Assembly (NCBI RefSeq): GCF_002278135.3
Contig: NZ_CP029425.2
Span: forward strand, 3,696,001-3,760,000
DNA length: 64,000 nt
Source of the DNA: Bradyrhizobium ottawaense
GTDB taxonomy: Bacteria > Pseudomonadota > Alphaproteobacteria > Rhizobiales > Xanthobacteraceae
Direction: 5' to 3'
This document shows positions 19,881 through 27,830 of the stretch, piece by piece. The position numbers and the translations under genes are program-made. Below the pieces are notes generated by a model. The model saw only the letters and a program-made list of their open reading frames with translations. It had not been told where the DNA came from and did no database searches. The stretch's first letter is position 1; the number at the start of each line of letters is the position of its first letter.

Positions 19881-19976
19881 ATGGCGATGGACCGCATCGA
19901 ACGGGCCTTTGTCGCGACTGCGATCACGGGTTTTCTCGTGATGACGGTGGCCGTTGCCTGGATGATGATGAGCTGA
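19881..19976 (+). CDS. Possible 31-residue single-span membrane peptide
   Basis: An ATG at 19881 opens a 31-codon frame with sequence MAMDRIERAFVATAITGFLV followed by a hydrophobic tail ending in WMMMS. A GGGGC stretch lies 7-11 nt upstream. It would form one transmembrane helix with a short cytoplasmic N-terminus. No homologue is recognised, and coding status rests only on composition and the weak Shine-Dalgarno. Confidence 0.35.
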   Translation: MAMDRIERAFVATAITGFLVMTVAVAWMMMS

Positions 19977-20008
19977 CGCGGGAAGGGCTTGCCGTCTTGC
20001 GCGTCGCG

Positions 20009-20539
20009 CTACCTTACGCCGCCGTCGTCCTGTGCCTGGCAGTGACCGTCTGGCTCGCCTTCGCGCATCTGCTCTGATCCGCGCCTGGTTGCGGGCTCGC
20101 TCAGCGCAGCCGGTTCAGGCGATGATTGCTGCGGCCACGCCGGTTGACCGTCGAGGAGGCTCGCCAAATTCTGGACCATGGCTACGACATCGATCGGCTT
20201 CTCCCAGATCGGCACGTCCTGGAATTCCGGCTCGATGCTGATCCTGTCGTAGCCCGTGGTGAACACGAAGGGCACCTGGCGTGCCCTGAGCTCCCGGGCG
20301 ATCGGAAAGATCGGCTTTGCACGGATGTTCACGTCGAGCACCGCGGCATCCAGAACGCCGCCATCGTGCAGCATCTCGATTGCATCCTCGATATGGCCGA
20401 CCGGACCGGCGATCTCCGCGCCGAACGCGCGCAGCGCCTTGCCGATGTCATCGGCAAGAAAATATTCGTCCTCCACGACGAGGATGCGGCGTCCCGTCAG
20501 CGGCGCGCGTTGACGAGACGACGAGGGTAATACGGACAT
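20009..20539 (-). CDS. Single-domain response regulator (receiver)
   Basis: The start at 20539, preceded by GGAGGGATC, gives 176 residues. The receiver domain (about 17-135) has acidic E23/D24, phosphoacceptor D69 in AVLDVNI, T94/T95 and K114 in EKP, so it is complete. There is no output domain; a disordered Pro/Ser tail follows. Such proteins relay phosphate from HWE-type kinases. The adjacent divergent kinase gene is a damaged remnant (20740-21926), so this regulator may be orphaned. A GGAAC-N16-CGTT site upstream (20600-20624) suggests general-stress control. Confidence 0.88.
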   Translation of the reverse strand: MSVLPSSSRQRAPLTGRRILVVEDEYFLADDIGKALRAFGAEIAGPVGHIEDAIEMLHDGGVLDAAVLDVNIRAKPIFPIARELRARQVPFVFTTGYDRISIEPEFQDVPIWEKPIDVVAMVQNLASLLDGQPAWPQQSSPEPAALSEPATRRGSEQMREGEPDGHCQAQDDGGVR

Positions 20540-20599
20540 GATCCCTCCGGCGAGCCTGCCGACCGATGGGAAAACCAAGGGTCGGGGCCGGCGTTTACC

Positions 20600-20624
20600 A
20601 ACGAGGGAGGCCAAGGCGGGTTCC
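20600..20624 (-). promoter_or_regulatory. EcfG-type (general stress sigma factor) promoter candidate
   Basis: On the minus strand GGAAC (20624 to 20620) is followed after exactly 16 nt by CGTT (20603 to 20600), the core pattern of alphaproteobacterial EcfG promoters. Transcription would begin some 50 nt before the response-regulator start at 20539. One such match is expected by chance in a window this long, but the position is fitting. Confidence 0.55.
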
Positions 20625-20739
20625 AAGGGCAAACGCGACTCCTTCGTCATTTGCCTTTGATCCGTTGGGAGAATATCGATTTCTGCTATTGGTAGGAGCC
20701 GGTGCACGCCGGGCATGTCGAGCGTCCCGAGCGAACTGC

Positions 20740-21926
20740 ACGCCCCAGACGAACTTCCAGGCTACTTTCGAGGAGTTCGAGAGCAGCCCTGAGCAGCTGA
20801 AACCGTCCACGAGGAAGACCAGTCTCTCAACGAGGAGTTACATTTGGCCCACGAGGAGATCGGAACCTCGCCTGAGGAGTTGCAGTCGGTCAACGAGGAG
20901 TTGACCTCCATCAACGGCGAGCTGACGCACCGTGTCGAGGAGTTGACGCGCGCCACCCGCGATCTCAGGAATTTCCTGGAGAGCACGCGCATCGCGACCG
21001 TCTTTCTCGACAATGATCTTCGCGTGATGAACTTCACACCGGCGATTACCCAGGTGCTGCATCTCGTCGAGACCGACACGGGCCGCCCCATCGGTCACAT
21101 CAAGGCGCGCATCCCGATCGAGGATCTCTACGACGACATTCGCCGCGTGCTGCGTACGCTTGCGAGCGCCGAGCGCGAGCTGAGCGCGTCGGACAGCGGC
21201 ACGCGCTACATCGTGCGCATCCTGCCTTATCGCAGCACCGACGATGTCATCGCCGGCGTCGTCATCACTTTCATCGACGTTCCGGCGATCACCCGCGCCG
21301 AGGAGCGCCAGCGCCTGCTGCTGGCCGAGCTGCAGCACCGCGTCCGTAATACGCTTGGCGTGGTGCGCTCCATCGCCCGCCGTTCGGCCGAATCCGCCAC
21401 CACTGTCGAGGAATATGCTTCTCATCTCGACGGACGGCTCAACGCATTTGCCCGCACCCAGGCGCTGGTGACACGCGATCCGGAGGGCGGTGTCGACCTG
21501 GAATATCTCGTGGTCGAGGAGCTTCTCGCCTATAATGCCCGCGAGGGCGAGCAGATGCGGGTCTCAGGTCCCAAGGTGCGCTTCCAGCCCAAGGCCGCCG
21601 AAACGTTCGCGCTCGCGATCCACGAGCTAGCGACGAACGCGCTGAAATATGGCGCCTTGAGCCAGCCGAGCGGACATGTTGAAATCTCCTGGCGCCTCGA
21701 TGAAGGCACCCAGCCCGCGGAGCTGGTGTTCAAATGGCGCGAGTGCGGAGGGCCACAGGTCAAGCCGCCGCTTCGAAAGGGTTTTGGCACGGAGCTTCTG
21801 GAGCGTACGCTCGCGTTCGAGTTCAAGGGGCAGACCACCCTGGCATTCGACCCCGCGGGGCTGCAATGCACGATCGCCATTCCGCCGAGCAAGCGCACGT
21901 TCCACACACCGGCGGTGGCTGATTGA
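20740..21926 (+). pseudogene. 5'-truncated, frameshifted CheB/CheR-PAS-HWE histidine kinase remnant
   Basis: The long 3' frame (from a TTG at 20844 to 21926) contains a Glu-rich coiled coil (EELQSVNEELTSINGELTHR), a PAS domain (about 40-150), a HWE-type phosphoacceptor H165 in LQHRVRNTLG, an N-box HELATNALKYGAL, the WRE motif and a G-box KGFGTELLE. Just upstream, another frame reads QATFEEFESSPEQLK and then continues in the kinase frame as TVHEEDQSLNEEL. Loss of one A in a short A-run near 20800-20802 explains the shift. The CheB and CheR domains that normally precede this coiled coil are absent. A shortened kinase could still be made from the TTG. It ends 1 nt into the Crp/Fnr start. Confidence 0.75.
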
Positions 21927-22672
21927 TGCCCTTGTCGACCTCCGATCGCAGCCTCGTGGAGCTGGTCATTCGCCGGCTGACCGTGCTGCGGCCGTTGTCG
22001 ACGGAGGCCCGTGCGTCGCTCGAATATGCGTTGCTCGAAGGTCTCGAGCGCGTCGGGGCGAGTGAAGACCTGATCTCGGAGGGCGATCCCGTCGATAGCG
22101 TCCGGGTGGTGCTATCGGGCTGGCTCTGCCGCTACAAGACGCTCGAGGACGGCCGGCGCCAGATCGTCAATTTCATCTTTCCGGGCGAGAGCTGCGACGC
22201 GCACGCGTTCTTGCTCCCCGTGATGGACCATTCCATCGCGACAATGACGCCAGTGGTCTACGCCGAGATCAAGCGCGCGCGTTTCGAGAGTCTGACGATG
22301 GGCGATCGCTCGCTCGCCGAAGCGTTCTGGTGCGAGACCCTCGTCAACAACGCCATCCAGCGCGAATGGGCCATCAACCTCGGTCGCCGCACGGCCCTGG
22401 AGCGGGTGGCGCATCTGTTTTGCGAGATATTCGAGCGGCTTCGGCCCGTCGGGATGGTCGACGGCAATTCCTGCGTCATGCCGGTCACGCAGATGGACCT
22501 TGCCGACGCTACCGGGCTGTCGGTGGTGCACCTTAACCGGACCGTGCAGGAGCTGCGTGCGTCGGGCTTGATCGTGCTGCGCGATCGGACCCTGACCATC
22601 AACGATCTCGACGCGCTCAAGGCAGCGGCGTTGTTCGCGCCGAACTATCTGCAACTCTATCGACTCACTTGA
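21926..22672 (+). CDS. Crp/Fnr-family transcriptional regulator
   Basis: The protein has 248 residues from an ATG overlapping the kinase stop (TGATG). A cyclic-nucleotide-binding-like barrel spans about residues 20-130, and a Crp-type winged helix (about 165-235) includes MPVTQMDLADATGLSVVHLNRT. No FNR-type cysteine cluster is evident, so it is not a standard iron-sulphur oxygen sensor. This Crp/Fnr branch is frequent in Bradyrhizobium next to HWE kinases. Coupling to the remnant kinase suggests that they once formed one signalling unit. Confidence 0.9.
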   Translation: MPLSTSDRSLVELVIRRLTVLRPLSTEARASLEYALLEGLERVGASEDLISEGDPVDSVRVVLSGWLCRYKTLEDGRRQIVNFIFPGESCDAHAFLLPVMDHSIATMTPVVYAEIKRARFESLTMGDRSLAEAFWCETLVNNAIQREWAINLGRRTALERVAHLFCEIFERLRPVGMVDGNSCVMPVTQMDLADATGLSVVHLNRTVQELRASGLIVLRDRTLTINDLDALKAAALFAPNYLQLYRLT

Positions 22673-22868
22673 TCAGAGTGGGACGGCTGGTTTGGCCGAG
22701 GCTTTCGATGCGCCCGGGATTGACCGGCTCGGGCCCCTGAAACGCGTTGGATTCGGCTCGCTTGCGATACTCCTCCGCCATTTCCAGCAGCGCAGTTCGC
22801 GTTTCGGGTGAGGAGCTGAGAGCGGCCTGGCTCTCGCAGGTTTTCTGCAGTCGGCGATAGTTGTCCAT
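22665..22868 (-). CDS. Small conserved-type hypothetical protein
   Basis: From an ATG at 22868 (an earlier one exists at 22877) the protein has 67 residues, with MDNYRRLQKTCESQAALSSS and a helical MAEEYRKRAE segment. This soluble, charged pattern recurs among small rhizobial hypothetical proteins. Its stop overlaps the 3' end of the Crp/Fnr gene by 8 nt in convergent orientation. Function is unknown. Confidence 0.7.
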   Translation of the reverse strand: MDNYRRLQKTCESQAALSSSPETRTALLEMAEEYRKRAESNAFQGPEPVNPGRIESLGQTSRPTLIK

Positions 22869-23103
22869 CTGCGCCAATCCCAGGCGGTCCTACCACGTTC
22901 CTAAATTAGCAGATTTGGCCACCGACTAATTTAACCCATGTTACGCAAGCGAGCTTGTCTTGCAGCAGTCTCTTCCTCCTTCTGACCCCGGCAAGCAACC
23001 GTTCCGCTTCTGGAACGTTGTGGGAGGCGTCGCCTATGCGCGATGACCTCAATCGGTGAGAACGCAACGGAGCGCTCCGACCCAGTGATCAGGGAGAACG
23101 CCC

Positions 23104-23304
23104 ATGTTGACGCGGCGTCGAGTGAAGCTGACGGATCCGCTGGAGATACGTCTGGCCGTCGAAGCGGAGCGGCTGCGCGCGGAAGCCAGATCGCTTCCGC
23201 CCGGAGCGGCTCGCGACGAGATGTTGCGCAAGGCGCGCCAGGCGGAGACCGGGTCCCAGATGAGCGAGTGGCTGCGGTCGCCGGGGTTGCAGCCGCCGGA
23301 TTGA
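23104..23304 (+). CDS. Small hypothetical protein, SLPPG family (copy 1)
   Basis: The 66-residue charged helical protein carries the block RLRAEARSLPPGAARDEMLR then KARQAE. This is clearly related to the block in the protein at 24071-24277 (ARSLPPGREREMLLRRAKQ). A GGGAG lies 9-13 nt upstream of the ATG. The domain looks like a short helical hairpin. No function is known; the paralogy supports real coding. Confidence 0.72.
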   Translation: MLTRRRVKLTDPLEIRLAVEAERLRAEARSLPPGAARDEMLRKARQAETGSQMSEWLRSPGLQPPD

Positions 23305-23483
23305 CGCCGGCTTGCCCTGTCCGTGTGAACGGAGCGAAGCGTGCCGCAGGTCAGGCTGCACCGCCGGGAACGGGTTAGATGTCGGCGCGTACCGATGCGC
23401 TGGTGTCGTGGGCAGAAACCGGAAAAATGAGCGCCACGTCCATCGTCCCCGTTGTGTCCGGTTGTCACCCGGCGGTGCCTTCG

Positions 23484-23768
23484 TCAACGCCGCTTCGCGG
23501 CTTTGGTTCGCCGGTTGTAGGGTGAGCGATTGACGGGTCGCAGCGAAATCCCTTCGCGCTGCGCCTTGCTGCGAATGGCCGCGACCGGGCGCTGAAGCTT
23601 GATGCTCATCACGCCGGTCGGCGTGTTTCCCTTCGCGAGCTGCTTCAGCTTGCTCACATCCGAGGCTGTCCAGGGCTGGCGCGCGCGGCGCTTATACGCG
23701 GGATTTGCCTTGCGCGGTCCCTTGCGGCCGATCGGTGAGCCCGGCCGCTTCCATGCTGCTTTTGCCAT
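23484..23768 (-). CDS. Small basic protein with SANT/HTH-like segment
   Basis: This 94-residue, strongly basic protein has a central WTASDVSKLKQLAKGNTPTG block, followed by a segment (VMSIKLQRPVAAIRSKAQREG) that resembles a Myb/SANT-like or GcrA-like DNA-binding helix pattern. Basic tails flank it on both sides. A nucleic-acid-binding role is a guess from charge and fold pattern. It stands alone, in leftward orientation, among other small genes. Confidence 0.72.
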   Translation of the reverse strand: MAKAAWKRPGSPIGRKGPRKANPAYKRRARQPWTASDVSKLKQLAKGNTPTGVMSIKLQRPVAAIRSKAQREGISLRPVNRSPYNRRTKAAKRR

Positions 23769-24070
23769 GACGATCCTCCTTCAAGTCCTTCTTGAACAAG
23801 CGAATCAGCAATTCGGTTCCGGCGCAGTCGATTGTCGTGACGAACGGCACGCGAGAGCGAGGGACGATGCCGTGCGGCCGTCCTCGCGCAAAATCGCGCA
23901 GCGTTAACTTTTTGAAATGCCGGAACCCGCCGTCGCGGCCGAAGCTGAAAACCATTGCCCGGCCGGGCCGCCCCCAACCGGCAAGCCACTCGAGTGACAA
24001 GAGAACCTGGGCCCCGGCGCCCGATCCCAGCCGGGGCCGATTTCCGTCCAACCGAATAGCCGTGAGTCCA
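23769..24070. other. Intergenic region between divergent small genes
   Basis: This 302-nt stretch separates the leftward basic protein from the rightward SLPPG pair. Both directions must start here, but no confident promoter, terminator, repeat or RNA gene was recognised by eye. Confidence 0.5.
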
Positions 24071-24277
24071 ATGACCGCCAAACGCAACCGCAACAAGCAG
24101 ACCCGATCGCTCCAGGAGCGATTGGCCGCATTTGCCGAAAACGCCCGCGAGCGCGCGCGCAGCCTGCCGCCTGGCAGGGAGCGCGAGATGCTGCTGCGGC
24201 GCGCCAAGCAGAACGAAGTGACCTCGAACCTGACCGACTGGCTGAGCGCACCGGTCTGCACGAGACGAGGAGAATGA
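24071..24277 (+). CDS. Small hypothetical protein, SLPPG family (copy 2)
   Basis: From the ATG at 24071 the protein has 68 residues, with a basic N-terminus (MTAKRNRNKQTR) and the block ARERARSLPPGREREMLLRR shared with the protein at 23104-23304. The longer upstream reading is a poor, Arg/Pro-rich extension. Its TGA overlaps the ATG of the next gene (ATGA), so the two are coupled. Function is unknown. Confidence 0.75.
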   Translation: MTAKRNRNKQTRSLQERLAAFAENARERARSLPPGREREMLLRRAKQNEVTSNLTDWLSAPVCTRRGE

Positions 24278-24480
24278 CGATGCGCAGCTTCAAGCACTAC
24301 CGCGCGTTCCAGATCGACCCGGATGGGCATGTGTTCGGATGCATCAATCTCGTCTGCGTCAATGACGAGGAGGCCAAGCGCGAGGCCGCTTCGCTCGTGC
24401 TCGGCCACCGCATCGAGCTGTGGCGGCTGGACCAGCGGATCGCGAAATTTGATGCGCCGCAGGACGTGGCGCGCCAGTAG
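24274..24480 (+). CDS. Small conserved-type hypothetical protein
   Basis: The 68-residue protein contains FQIDPDGHVFGCINLVCVND, then EEAKREAASLVLGHRIELW. This beta-then-helix pattern is common in short Bradyrhizobium proteins that carry the DGH and HxIELW motifs. It starts by a 4-nt overlap with the preceding gene. A second in-frame ATG is two codons later. Function is unknown. Confidence 0.75.
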   Translation: MTMRSFKHYRAFQIDPDGHVFGCINLVCVNDEEAKREAASLVLGHRIELWRLDQRIAKFDAPQDVARQ

Positions 24481-24486
24481 CGGCAA

Positions 24487-24511
24487 GGAACCGGGTGCTG
24501 CCCCCCGGGTT
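24487..24511 (+). promoter_or_regulatory. Weak EcfG-like promoter candidate
   Basis: GGAAC (24487-24491) is followed after 16 nt by GGTT (24508-24511), which differs from the EcfG -10 element CGTT by one base. It lies about 35 nt before the start of the flavodoxin-like gene. It is offered only because of its position. Confidence 0.3.
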
Positions 24512-24544
24512 GGTCGGATGATACCGACTTCGCCGGGAGCCTGC

Positions 24545-25621
24545 ATGACGGACGCTGAAATTCGCAAAGGGATGCCGCCCGTCAAGTTGTCGCGCGAGGA
24601 GTTCGAACGGCGCTACAAGCGTCAGTTCGTCGATCCCGCCTTTGCCCCGCTGCAGCGCGAGCTCGATGCCGTCGTCGGTGCCGCCTGGGAGGCCTATAGC
24701 CATTCGCGCAAGGTGCCGTTGACGCGGAACGCGGGCGCAGGTTTCTCCGATCCCGACTACGACATTGCCGTCGATTGGCTCGATGCGCGGGCGAAAATCC
24801 TGTCCGCGCAGCGTCGGCATGACGACGCGCAGGAGACGCCGCGCATTCTCGTCATCAACGGCTCCGCCCGCAGCGAGCACACCTGTCCCGGCGAGATGTC
24901 CAAGACCTGGCGTCTGGTCAAGCTGGCTGAACCTGTCTTCGTCGAGATGGGATTTGCCGTGGACATCCTCGATCTGTCCCGTCTGGCTTCAGAATTCGGC
25001 AAGACCATTCATCCCTGCAAATCCTGCGTCTCGACCGCGATGCCGCTCTGCCACTGGCCGTGCAGCTGCTATCCGAACTATTCGCTGGGGCAGACCGGCG
25101 ACTGGATGAACGAGATCTATCCGCTGTGGGTCGCGGCCCACGGCATCCTGATCGTGACCCCGGTGAATTGGTACCACGTGCCTTCCGGGCTCAAGGCGAT
25201 GATGGACCGCATGGTCTGCGCCGACGGCGGCAATCCCGATCCGACCTCGACGCATGGCAAGAAGGCCGACGCGGCCAAGGCGATGGAGCTGAAGGGCTGG
25301 CCCTATCCGCGCCATCTCGCCGGCCGCCATTTCGGCGTGGTCGTTCATGGCGATGCCGTCGGTGCCGAGGGCGTGCGCCGCGCCTTGTCGGACTGGCTGA
25401 CCGACATGCAGCTGATCTCGGCGGGCCGCTTCGCCGAGCTCGACGGCTATGTCGGCTACATGGAGCCATATGCCGTTTCGCATCGCGAGCTCGATGACGA
25501 CGGGGAATTCCAGCAGGAGGTGCAGAACGCGGCGCGCGCGCTCGGCAACGCAGTCCGGCTGGCCAGGAGCGGGTGCCTCCAGGAGCCCGGGACCGGGTTG
25601 CAGGACCCGAATCCCAAATGA
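24545..25621 (+). CDS. Flavodoxin-like / NADPH-dependent FMN reductase-family protein
   Basis: The start at 24545 gives 358 residues. After a 95-residue helical N-terminal extension comes a flavodoxin-like core: RILVINGSARSEHTCPGEMS (FMN phosphate loop), VTPVNWYHVPSGLKAMMDRM (flavin-binding loop) and a C-terminal DMQLISAGRF region. A cysteine-rich segment (CKSC, then CHWPCSC, about 158-178) lies in the core and is unusual; it may bind a metal or be redox active. The stop overlaps the start of the next gene by 4 nt (ATGA). The pair likely handles electrons or a quinone-type substrate. Confidence 0.82.
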   Translation: MTDAEIRKGMPPVKLSREEFERRYKRQFVDPAFAPLQRELDAVVGAAWEAYSHSRKVPLTRNAGAGFSDPDYDIAVDWLDARAKILSAQRRHDDAQETPRILVINGSARSEHTCPGEMSKTWRLVKLAEPVFVEMGFAVDILDLSRLASEFGKTIHPCKSCVSTAMPLCHWPCSCYPNYSLGQTGDWMNEIYPLWVAAHGILIVTPVNWYHVPSGLKAMMDRMVCADGGNPDPTSTHGKKADAAKAMELKGWPYPRHLAGRHFGVVVHGDAVGAEGVRRALSDWLTDMQLISAGRFAELDGYVGYMEPYAVSHRELDDDGEFQQEVQNAARALGNAVRLARSGCLQEPGTGLQDPNPK

Positions 25622-26517
25622 CCGGCGCGCGGTTTGATTGCCTGGTCGTCGGCGGCGGCCCCGCCGGGCTGATGGCCGCGATCTATCTGGCGCGCTTCCG
25701 CCGCAGCGTCTGCGTCGTGGACACTGGCGCCAGCCGTGCCGCGCTGATCCCCCGCAGCCACAACGTTCCCGGCTTTGTCCACGGGCTATCAGGTTCTGAC
25801 TTGATCGCGCGCATGTCGGCGCAGTTGGGCGAGCTCGCCGTCGAGCGCGTGGAAGCCGAGATCACCGCCTTGCAGCGGCGCGACAACGGCTTTCAGGCGG
25901 TCTGGAACGGCGGCGCGCTTGAGGCCACCACCGTCATCCTCGCCAGCGGCATCGTCGACAGCCATCCGCCGTTCGAGCAATGGCGCGCCGCGGTCGCGGA
26001 CGGGCTGCTGCGCTATTGTCCCGTCTGCGACGCCTTCGAGGTGATCGGCCGCCGCGTCGGCGTCGTCGGCCCGCTTGGCCGGGCCGCCGGCAAGGCGCTG
26101 TTCCTGCGCGGCTATTCGCGCGAGGTGACGCTGCTCGCAACCGGACAGGATGACGAGGAGAGCGCGACAGCGGAGCTGGAAGAGGCCGGCGTCGACATCG
26201 TGTTGGCGCCCGACCTGCGCTTGCGGCGGAGGGTGGGGGGCCTCGAGGCCGTCTTCGCCGATGGCCGGACGATGCAGTTCGACACGGTCTACCCGGCGAT
26301 GGGTGCCGAGGTGCGTTCGCAGCTCGCGGTCTCGCTGGGCGCCCAGCATACCGGGGAGGGCTATCTGAAGGTCGACGACCATCAGCGCACCTCGGTCGAC
26401 GGCCTTTATGGCATCGGCGACGTCGTCACCGACCTGCATCAGATCTCGGTCGCATTCGGCCACGCCGCGCTTGCCGCCTGCACGATTCACCACAGCCTGC
26501 CCCGGCGCCTGGCGTGA
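25618..26517 (+). CDS. Thioredoxin-reductase-like FAD/NAD(P)-dependent oxidoreductase
   Basis: This 299-residue protein has the FAD motif VVGGGPAGLMAA (10-21) and a CPVC pair (C134, C137) in the position of the thioredoxin reductase redox centre. The C-terminal FAD motif YGIGDVV is near 274-280. The NAD(P) segment (GVVGPLGRAAGKALF) departs from GxGxxA/G, so cofactor use may differ from true TrxR. It belongs to the ferredoxin/flavodoxin-reductase-like TrxR relatives common in rhizobia. Overlap with the flavodoxin-like gene supports a redox pair. Confidence 0.85.
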   Translation: MTGARFDCLVVGGGPAGLMAAIYLARFRRSVCVVDTGASRAALIPRSHNVPGFVHGLSGSDLIARMSAQLGELAVERVEAEITALQRRDNGFQAVWNGGALEATTVILASGIVDSHPPFEQWRAAVADGLLRYCPVCDAFEVIGRRVGVVGPLGRAAGKALFLRGYSREVTLLATGQDDEESATAELEEAGVDIVLAPDLRLRRRVGGLEAVFADGRTMQFDTVYPAMGAEVRSQLAVSLGAQHTGEGYLKVDDHQRTSVDGLYGIGDVVTDLHQISVAFGHAALAACTIHHSLPRRLA

Positions 26518-26599
26518 CCGGGAACGAAGGGCGCGGCTTCGCCTTGGTTGAGCGGGACGCGCGACCTCGACGCGCAAGGACGGCCTGAAGGAAGCGATC

Positions 26600-26788
26600 A
26601 TGCTGGAAGAGAAACTGAAGGACGCCATCGTCGGCGAGTTGCAGCGGCAGGCCGCCGACCGGCCGCAATCGCTCAAGGTCCAGGGCGCGGGAGAGATGAA
26701 AAGCTCGGAGGAGCTGATCGTCAACGGCAAGATCGACCTTGGCGCCCTCGTCATGGTGATCGCGGGATCAGTCGCCGGCGGGCCTTAG
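26600..26788 (+). CDS. Small hypothetical protein
   Basis: The 62-residue protein starts at an ATG preceded by AAGGAAG. It has a charged N-terminal helix (MLEEKLKDAIVGELQRQAAD), a short beta-like ELIVNGKIDLGALVMVIAG segment and a Gly-rich end. It lies 82 nt after the TrxR-like gene and ends 13 nt before the convergent AraC-domain pseudogene. No function is known. Confidence 0.65.
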   Translation: MLEEKLKDAIVGELQRQAADRPQSLKVQGAGEMKSSEELIVNGKIDLGALVMVIAGSVAGGP

Positions 26789-26801
26789 GTTCGACCGGCC
26801 G

Positions 26802-27739
26802 TCATGCGCTTCGCGCCGCGCGTCGCAGCGACTGCGGCGGCTGACCGAAGGCGCGGATGAAGGCTCTGCGCATCCGCTCGGGGTCGCGAAAGCCGGTGGA
26901 TTGGGCGACGCGCTCGATGGCCTCTCCGGAGGACTGCACCCGCTCGCGCGCCACCTCGACCCGCAAGCGCTCGACCGCCTTGGTCGGCGTGGATCCGGTC
27001 TCGGCGGTGAAGGAGCGGACGAAATGCCGTGCGCTCAATCCGGCGCGTTCGGCGAGCGCCTCGACCGTGAGATGCGCATCCAGATTCTCGCGCACCCATG
27101 AAAGAAGGCTGCCGAAGCGGCCGTTCGGCGTCTTGAGCTCGAGCAAGCTCGAGAACTGCGATTGTCCGCCGCTGCGGCGATGATAGAGCACCAGCTGCCG
27201 CGCGGTCGCTTGCGAGACCTCCTCGCATGGTCCTGCGCGATCATGGCGAGCGCGAGATCAATCCCGGCCGTGATGCCGGCCGACGTCCATACCCGATCGT
27301 CGCGGATGAAGATCTGGTCCGGTTCGAGCCTCACCTTCGGATAGCGTCCGATGAAATCGCGGGTGCAGGACCAGTGCGTGGTGGCGCAGCGGCCGTCCAG
27401 CAGTCCCGCCTGCGCGAGAAGATAGGCGCCGTTGCAAACGCTGGCGATGCGCACGCCGCGGCTCGCCAGTCGCTGAATGAAAGCGATCGTCGTCTTGCAG
27501 CGCGCCGCGGCTTCCACGCCCTCGCCACCGGCCACGAACAGCGTCGTGACCGAGCTTGCCGATCGCAGATTGCGCGCCAGCATCTCGATGCCCGACGAGC
27601 TGCGCACGGCGCCCGCCTTCGTTGCGACCGTGATCACGCGCGGCGCATTCGGCGTGTGCCGCCTGGCGATCTCGAACACCGAGATCGGACCGGCCGCGTC
27701 CAGCAACTGGAATTCGGGAAAGATCAGGAAGCCGATCAT
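26802..27739 (-). pseudogene. GlxA-family (DJ-1/PfpI + AraC HTH) regulator, frameshifted
   Basis: From ATG 27739 the N-terminal DJ-1/PfpI-like domain reads well (MIGFLIFPEFQLLDAAGPIS, VCNGAYLLAQAGLLDG, TSAGITAGIDLALAMIAQDH). It then degenerates into Arg/Ser-rich sequence. The AraC-type DNA-binding domain (ARHFVRSFTAETGSTPTKAV) continues in a different frame down to 26802. The expected junction is around 27224-27228, where one missing base after GACCAT would restore AQDH-x-EEVSQATARQLVLYHRR. The gene would otherwise be about 312 residues. It is divergent from the isocyanide-hydratase-like gene that it probably once regulated. A sequencing error is the alternative. Confidence 0.82.
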
Positions 27740-27830
27740 GGGCGTGTCCAAAATTGAGGGAATTAAGCCATTTCGACCACAAGGCCAACATGGCAGGCTG
27801 CAACCGTCAAGCGCGTTGTCGAGGTTGGAC

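Noticed and set aside
19997..20077. A 26-residue hydrophobic frame starting at a TTG
   Set aside because: It overlaps the 3' end of the response regulator on the other strand, lacks a Shine-Dalgarno and has no ATG, so support is too thin.
22996..23020. CAACCGTTCC / GGAACGTTG near-palindrome, possibly an EcfG site
   Set aside because: GGAAC is present, but no CGTT occurs 16-17 nt downstream on either strand. The palindrome is imperfect, so no role is claimed.
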